Part shown: positions 47,742-50,000 of the stretch, piece after piece | Layout of the letters: each line of letters starts with the position of its first letter | Position numbering within the stretch: position 1 is the first letter of the stretch | Origin: Chrysomallon squamiferum | Taxonomy: Eukaryota > Mollusca > Gastropoda > Neomphalida > Peltospiridae | DNA length: 50,000 nt | Assembly (NCBI GenBank): GCA_012295275.1 | Contig: CM022679.1 | Span: 21,481,610 to 21,531,609 of the forward strand | Direction: 5' to 3' | Position numbers and translations under genes: made by a program | Notes under the pieces: generated by a model | Told to the model about the DNA's origin: nothing | The model's database searches: none | The model's input: the letters and a program-made list of their open reading frames with translations, nothing else

Positions 47742-47748
<7 letters not shown>

Positions 47749-47804
<56 letters not shown>
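47749..47804 (+). repeat. (CA)n microsatellite
   Basis: About 27 CA units after a short CT run. Confidence 0.97.
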
Positions 47805-47809
<5 letters not shown>

Positions 47810-48027
47810 AAAAAAGCTGACAACAATACATGCTGCCGGTGTAATGCATGCTAGGTTATTTGTTTTCGACTTTTTTACAGGACAAAAACAAACAGCCTCG
47901 TGTTCCTCTAGAAGTGGTGAATATTTTACTCAGCGACTTGCATGTGCACTGCTTTGTTTAGATAATCCCACACGTAGAGTCTCTTAATCCTCTCTGCAGT
48001 ATTCTGTCTAATCTGTTTTATAATACT

Positions 48028-48142
48028 TCACATTAATCCTTTTTATTATTAAACTCTGCATTAATTTTAATCATTTTTATTATTAAACTCTGCATTAATT
48101 TTAATCATTTTTATTATTAAAGTCTGCAATAATTTTAATTAA
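48028..48142 (+). repeat. 34-bp tandem repeat, three copies
   Basis: TTTTATTATTAAACTCTGCA starts units at 48041, 48075 and 48109, each joined by TTAATTTTAATCA. The copies are nearly identical. Confidence 0.93.
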
Positions 48143-48205
48143 CCAACGTGTTAAGCTGCTTAATAATAACATTTTTGGTGCTTTTTTAACTTTTAGGTCA
48201 TTATA

Positions 48206-48237
48206 AATGATATATATATATATATATATATATATAG
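48206..48237 (+). repeat. (TA)n microsatellite
   Basis: About 14 TA units. Confidence 0.95.
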
Positions 48238-48895
48238 ATATATTTTTTTTTTAATTTGAATTCACTAACTAGTTACAGCTGGATTAACAATATTTTATTT
48301 TTGTTCCTTTTTTAAAAACTTTTAATCAGTTTAACATGATAACTGTTACTAATTTTAATTCGTTGATTTGTTGAAGATTAAGCTACTGATAATGATTAAA
48401 TATCTGATGTTTAGTATTGCTTTAATGAATTTGCATTATTTATCATTACCCATTGTTCATTTATGATATGTATCATTAACCTTTTATCCATATTATATTT
48501 ATCAGTAACACATCAGTATTATTATGTTTATCATTAGTTCTTATTCCATTTATGAAACTTTTTGTTAATATTAATGGACTAACTTGTTAAGATTTGACAA
48601 AAATAACAAAATATGTTTGATGCTTTTTAATCTTTTAATGCATTTAACACAATATTTATCATTAATTTTAATCCACTAACTGATTAACTCTTTTTCTGCT
48701 AACAATTTATCTTTAATTTTTATTAACTTTTATTGCACTTAAAACCGGTGGTATTTATTAAATGCAGAAAGTATTGGTTTTTAACAAAATGTATTGCTGT
48801 AAATTTAATTTAATTTGGTGAAAGAATATATTTATTTGTTTGTTCATTTTGTTTTTATATATATATTACTTTTTATACTTATTTATTTATTTGTT
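48238..48895. other. A/T-rich DNA
   Basis: TTTAATC.A.TAAC-like words recur loosely. No gene recognised. Confidence 0.55.
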
Positions 48896-48913
48896 TATTT
48901 ATTATTATTATTA

Positions 48914-48964
<51 letters not shown>
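48896..48964 (+). repeat. (TTA)n microsatellite
   Basis: About 22 TTA units with one ATC interruption. Confidence 0.96.
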
Positions 48965-48965
<1 letters not shown>

Positions 48966-49030
48966 AAGTGCATTATTTTAAGAATGACATGTTCATTAAC
49001 TTCAAAAATCACTTTCAGCAGTTCTGTTTC

Positions 49031-49350
49031 AACACTTAATTCACTATTTACACTTAATTCACTATTAACACTTAATTCACTATTAACACTTTAATCACTA
49101 TTAACATTTAAGTCAATATTAACACCTAATTCACTATTAACATTTAAGTCACTGTTAACACTTAATTCACTATTAACACTTAATTCACTACTAACATTTA
49201 ATTCACTATTAACATTTAATTCACTATTATCTTAATTCACTATTAACAACTAATTCACTACTAACATTTAATTCACTACCACTTAATTCACTATTAACAT
49301 TTAATACTTAATTCACTAACATTTATCATTTAACATTTATCATAATTAAT
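49031..49350 (+). repeat. ~18-bp tandem repeat, about 16 copies
   Basis: The unit is close to TTAATTCACTATTAACAC, with variants ATTTAAGTCACTGTTAAC and ACTACTAACA, degrading at both ends. Confidence 0.95.
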
Positions 49351-49545
49351 CAATAACATTTAATTCTGTTAATCAACAACATTTAATATTCTATTAACTT
49401 TTATGTCATTATTACTTTTTAAACACATTTGTAAATGTAAATCGACTGTAAATATAAATTACAGTTATAATTATTAGCACAGGCAACTTGCTTAATAACC
49501 TGCACAATGCTTTCAAAGTGTACCTGTTAACAACATTTTTACATA

Positions 49546-49600
49546 ATAATAATAATAATAATAATAATTATTATTATTATTATTATCATTATTATTATTA

Positions 49601-49655
<55 letters not shown>

Positions 49656-49665
49656 ATTATTATTA
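49546..49665 (+). repeat. (TAA)n-(TTA)n self-complementary array
   Basis: About 8 TAA units switch at about 49568 to a long TTA array, with palindromic character like the array at 38041. Confidence 0.95.
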
Positions 49666-50000
49666 ATATTAAGTGATTATTTTATTTTATTATTTGAAAC
49701 CAACCTTTCCTAATAACTAAGTATGACCTTATATAACAGAAGCACGAAGACCTATTTCCCTCTTTGTCAGTTTACTTCTTTTGTTAAAATAAGATACAGA
49801 AATGTTTTTAATTTTGCCAGTAGTTTCTTCATTTTTAATTGTTTAGATTGATAATTTACAGATACTATTTTTAATGTCATACTTTATTGTTAGCAAAGGT
49901 TGGATGTAGGTACTATCTCTTGAACACAAAATCTTCTTGTTGCATTTTAACATGTACACTTTGAGTTGCTTATAGATAGATTAAAAATGGATAGGTATTA

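Noticed and set aside
47871-47966. Possible PDE exon after TTTTTTACAG (DKNKQPRVPLEV...)
   Set aside because: Good acceptor but the peptide has no GAF-B similarity and soon meets TAG; the only nearby donor (GTGAAT) is weak.

Overview
This is a strongly A+T-rich, repeat-laden piece of an animal nuclear genome. Spliced exons with GT..AG boundaries, very long introns and abundant (CT)n, (CA)n, (TAA)n, (TTCA)n and (TA)n arrays rule out a prokaryote, plasmid or phage. The coding style and microsatellite load fit an invertebrate, and a mollusc (possibly a cephalopod) is my best guess. That is an inference from texture; no marker in the window proves it.

The only protein-coding gene I can support is a plus-strand fragment of a GAF-domain cyclic nucleotide phosphodiesterase of the PDE5/PDE6/PDE11 group. 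Three exons are clear: 38240..38401, 40852..40941 and 41505..41642. A fourth, a 21-nt microexon at 44872..44892, is probable. All junctions are phase 0, and the three clear exons encode 98 contiguous residues: the C-terminal part of GAF-A with a complete NKFDE motif, the GAF-A/GAF-B connector, and the start of GAF-B. The start of GAF-A, the rest of GAF-B and the catalytic HD domain lie outside the window. If no undetected gene intervenes, positions 1..38239 are the 3' part of one very large intron (or intron plus upstream flank) and 44893..50000 is the start of another.

Layout: 1..6.5 kb is microsatellite-rich; 6.54..6.89 kb is an island of CpG-retaining unique sequence; 7..30 kb alternates A/T-rich unique DNA with microsatellites and several degenerate tandem arrays (9.17, 11.1, 15.1, 24.2 and 27.4 kb); 30.9..31.4 kb is a 0.5-kb (CA)n array next to a second CpG-retaining island; 36.76..37.08 kb is an eight-copy minisatellite; 37.9..44.9 kb carries the PDE exons; 44.9..50 kb is intron with a large CA/TA/TG composite and three further tandem arrays.

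The most striking structure surrounds the third exon. Downstream, the last ~70 bp of the exon plus its 5' splice site and the first ~80 bp of intron have been tandemly copied about six times and are decaying. The first copy still has a 20-bp exact match across the exon/intron boundary. Upstream, a ~38-bp repeat presents a series of acceptor-like CAGs. No operon, RNA gene, CRISPR array or intact transposon was recognised. Nearly all other open reading frames are translations of simple repeats.
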